DNA of 64,000 bases from an uncultured Desulfatitalea sp. (GTDB lineage Bacteria > Desulfobacterota > Desulfobacteria > Desulfobacterales > Desulfosarcinaceae): the NCBI GenBank assembly GCA_937868765.1, contig CALMNL010000003.1, positions 620,001 through 684,000 of the forward strand, in the 5' to 3' direction. The notes under the pieces are model-generated. The model saw only the letters and a program-made list of their open reading frames with translations. It was not told the origin of the DNA and ran no database searches. The position numbers and the translations under genes are program-made. Position 1 is the first letter of the stretch. The number at the start of each line of letters is the position of its first letter. Shown here one piece after another: positions 61,840 through 64,000 of the stretch.

Positions 61840-62175
61840 ATGAAAGTGAATTCCAATAATCCCAGCATCGAACTGAACGCGTATGTCAAGCAGGTGCGGC
61901 AACAACAACGGACGATGGACACGGCCCAACAGGCCAATCAGCCCGTCCAACAGAACGGCGACAAGGTAAACTTGTCCAGCCGGGCGCGAGAGGTCCAGCA
62001 AGCCTCGGACCTGTTAAAGAGTATGCCTGACGTTCGCACCGATAAGGTAGAGAAGGTAAAAATGGAGGTGGACAAAGGCACCTACAAGGTTGTGGGCGCC
62101 CAGGTGGCCACCGACATGCTCAAAGAGACCTTTGAGAACAATTTAGTTTTACAGAAAGTCAACACACGGGTCTAA
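61840..62175 (+). CDS. flgM: Anti-sigma-28 factor FlgM
   Basis: 111 residues from the ATG at 61840 with AAGGAGG upstream; the frame opens at a GTG 42 bases earlier. N-terminus disordered and polar, then VNLSSRAREVQQASDLLKSMPDVRTDKVEKVKMEVDKGTYKV and a helical end, which matches FlgM including the sigma-binding C-terminal half. It binds FliA until exported through the finished hook. Because it lies behind a FliA-type promoter it forms a negative feedback loop. Confidence 0.9.
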   Translation: MKVNSNNPSIELNAYVKQVRQQQRTMDTAQQANQPVQQNGDKVNLSSRAREVQQASDLLKSMPDVRTDKVEKVKMEVDKGTYKVVGAQVATDMLKETFENNLVLQKVNTRV

Positions 62176-62297
62176 CGCCGGTGGCTGACCGCACGGCAGA
62201 TCAAGGGGTCGGTTCACGGTGGGAGACGGTTTCGCCGGCGCCATAAGAATTTTTTCGTGGCGTTGGGATGCTGTACCAAGGAAAGGTTGTGAACGTC

Positions 62298-62804
62298 ATG
62301 GACCGACTCATTGAACAACTGGTTACGGTGCTCAAGCAGATCGAGACGCTTTATGAGCAGATGTTGCCGATCATCGAAAAGGAAAAAGAGGCGGCCCTGG
62401 GCCCGGATCCCCAGCAGCTCATGGCTCTCAATGGTGATAAACAGACGCTGATCGCCCAGTTATCCCGTCTCGAAGAGACGCGAATGGCGTTGACCCAACG
62501 GATCGCGGAAGACCTTCACATGCCGATCACCAAGGTCAATCTGGGCCATCTGGCTGCGGCCGTACATGCGCCCTACGACAGGGAACTGGGTCAGTTGCAT
62601 GTGCGCTTGAAGGCAGTCGCGGCCAAAGTGCGGCGCTCCAACGAACAGTGCCAAGCCCTGATTCAATACTGCCTGCGTTTGGTGCAGAGCAGGTTGGTTT
62701 TTTTTCAGCACTGGTTGGGTCGCGGCGTGGATGTGTATGGCGCTTCAGGAAATTTAAACAGCGGTGCGGGCAGGGGCGGACGGCTGCTGTCCGGCACGGT
62801 CTGA
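62298..62804 (+). CDS. flgN: Flagellar hook-filament junction chaperone FlgN-like
   Basis: 168 residues from the ATG at 62298; GTG 62289 and ATG 62268 are in-frame alternatives, with an AAGGAAAGG site between them. Largely helical: LIEQLVTVLKQIETLYEQMLPIIEKEKEAAL and TQRIAEDLHMP, consistent with FlgN, the export chaperone for FlgK and FlgL. The C-terminal ~25 residues are Gly/Ser-rich. It sits between flgM and flgK, the standard order, which carries much of the identification. Confidence 0.8.
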   Translation: MDRLIEQLVTVLKQIETLYEQMLPIIEKEKEAALGPDPQQLMALNGDKQTLIAQLSRLEETRMALTQRIAEDLHMPITKVNLGHLAAAVHAPYDRELGQLHVRLKAVAAKVRRSNEQCQALIQYCLRLVQSRLVFFQHWLGRGVDVYGASGNLNSGAGRGGRLLSGTV

Positions 62805-62835
62805 ACCGGCCCATGTACGGGAAAGGTGATGCGTC

Positions 62836-64000
62836 ATGCCAAATATCTCGAACCTACTGAATATCGCTTCAACGGCGCTGGTCACCCAGCAGAAGGCCAT
62901 TGACATCACCGGCAACAATATCGCCAATGTCAATACCGAGGGGTACTCCCGTCAGCGCCTGAACATGGAGCAAAACAGCCCCATACGAGACCATACCGGT
63001 ACCATGAGCACCGGTGTGCATGCCGACCAGAAAATCCAGCGATACTACGACCAGTTCATCAACATTCAGCTCAACGGCGAAAACGAAAACTTGGGCCGTT
63101 GGGAAGCCCAGAAAACCGCCCTCGAAAAAATCGAGGTGCTGTTTGACGAGGTGTCGGGCTATGGCCTCGGAACCGCCATGGCCGATTACTGGAGCGCCTG
63201 GCAGGATGTGATCAACAACCCTTCCGGCCATGTGGAACGCACCAGCCTGCTGTCGGCCGGTCAGTACATGACCAACACCTTCAACCAGTTGAGCAACAAC
63301 ATCACCAAAGTCCAGGAAGACATCGACACCAATATCACCAATATCGTGGACGACATCAACCAGATCGCCGATCAGATCGCCGAACTGAACCGCAAGGTCA
63401 GCCAGGTGGAAGTCAACGGCCACAATGCCAACGACTACCGCGATCAGCGCGATCTGCTGGTCTTGAACCTCTCCAAACTCATCGACATCGATAGCTTCGA
63501 AGACGGCGATGGCAATGTCACCATCATGGTCGGCGGCGGCAGGCCCCTGGTGGAGCGCACCGCCACCTGGGATCTCTCCACGGTCAATGTGGGCGGCGTC
63601 GATCAGGTCTATTGGAACGACAGCAGCGGCGGAAGCCAGGATATCACCACCCGCATCGCTTCGGGCGAACTCAAGGGCTGGATCGAAGCCCGGGACGTAG
63701 TGATCAACGATTATCAAACCCGATTGGATGATCTGGCTGCCACCATGATTGCCGAAGTGAACGCCCTTCATAGTGCCGGCTACGGTCTGGACGGCTCCCA
63801 GAACGATTTCTTTATAGGGACCGGAGCCGCCGATATAGCAATCAATCCGGCCATCGAGGCCGATGTGGATCTGATCGCCGCAGCCAGTGATCCGGCGGCG
63901 CTACCTGGTGACAACGCCACCGCCATGGCCATTTTCGACCTGCAAAACTCTCTGACCATGGCCGGCGGCAGTTCGACATTTGACGACTATTACATTTCCC
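62836..64000 (+). CDS. flgK: Hook-associated protein 1 FlgK (3' truncated by window)
   Basis: At least 388 residues, open to the right edge; starts ATG with GAAAGGTGAT upstream. The N-terminus ISNLLNIASTALVTQQKAIDITGNNIANVNTEGYSRQR is FlgK; the segment DYWSAWQDVINNPSGHVERTSLLSAGQYM also fits. The rest of the D1 and C-terminal region lies outside the window. Joins hook and filament; exported with FlgN help. Third gene of the FliA-type unit starting at 61686. Confidence 0.95.
   Translation, partial: MPNISNLLNIASTALVTQQKAIDITGNNIANVNTEGYSRQRLNMEQNSPIRDHTGTMSTGVHADQKIQRYYDQFINIQLNGENENLGRWEAQKTALEKIEVLFDEVSGYGLGTAMADYWSAWQDVINNPSGHVERTSLLSAGQYMTNTFNQLSNNITKVQEDIDTNITNIVDDINQIADQIAELNRKVSQVEVNGHNANDYRDQRDLLVLNLSKLIDIDSFEDGDGNVTIMVGGGRPLVERTATWDLSTVNVGGVDQVYWNDSSGGSQDITTRIASGELKGWIEARDVVINDYQTRLDDLAATMIAEVNALHSAGYGLDGSQNDFFIGTGAADIAINPAIEADVDLIAAASDPAALPGDNATAMAIFDLQNSLTMAGGSSTFDDYYIS

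Overview
The window is one long motility locus from a Gram-negative bacterium: L- and P-ring genes (flgH, flgI) and a lipoprotein signal are present. Gene order (flgBC-fliEFG-fliHI-fliJK-flgDE-motAB-fliLMNOPQR-flhBAFG-fliA-flgFGAHIJ-flgMNK), the absence of muramidase in FlgJ and the many sigma-54 promoters point to a deltaproteobacterium (Desulfobacterota, probably Desulfobacterales). The taxonomic call is inference; no rRNA or other marker is present.

Bases 1-6200 carry a 5'-truncated glycosyltransferase fusion (GT4 plus GT9) and two GT2-TPR glycosyltransferases. Bases 6392-9918 hold ptsP (nitrogen-type PTS enzyme I) and a cyclic-nucleotide-like/PilZ protein behind a sigma-28-type promoter. 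Bases 9921-25608 form a glycosylation island: three TPR-GT9 genes carrying five GT9-like domains, two GT2/CgeB-like transferases, one GT4 transferase and three methyltransferases. Several units start at sequences that fit the sigma-54 -24/-12 consensus. Bases 26075-28555 (minus strand) hold a flagellin of alphaproteobacterial style with flbT, flaF and an unknown gene. Bases 29213-32636 hold two sigma-54 activators flanking a FliH-like gene. From 32818 to the right edge runs the plus-strand flagellar structural and export cluster, ending in a truncated flgK.

Inferred logic: sigma-54 with the two activators drives basal body, hook, stator and export genes and also the glycosylation island. FliA (sigma-28), held by FlgM, drives flagellin, flgM-flgN-flgK and the PilZ gene. 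FlbT/FlaF may tune flagellin translation. The glycosyltransferases and methyltransferases most likely decorate flagellin.

Unusual points: a FliH-FliI fusion plus a second FliH-like gene; two consecutive MotB-like genes, the first lacking the proton-carrying Asp; an FlhF with altered GTPase motifs and an added C-terminal Ada-like Cys/His metal site; an NtrC-type activator with a degenerate receiver; FlbT/FlaF genes overlapping by about 107 nt; and giant two-module TPR-GT9 proteins. No tRNA, rRNA, CRISPR array or insertion sequence was seen. fliD, fliS, csrA, fliW and chemotaxis genes are not in the window.
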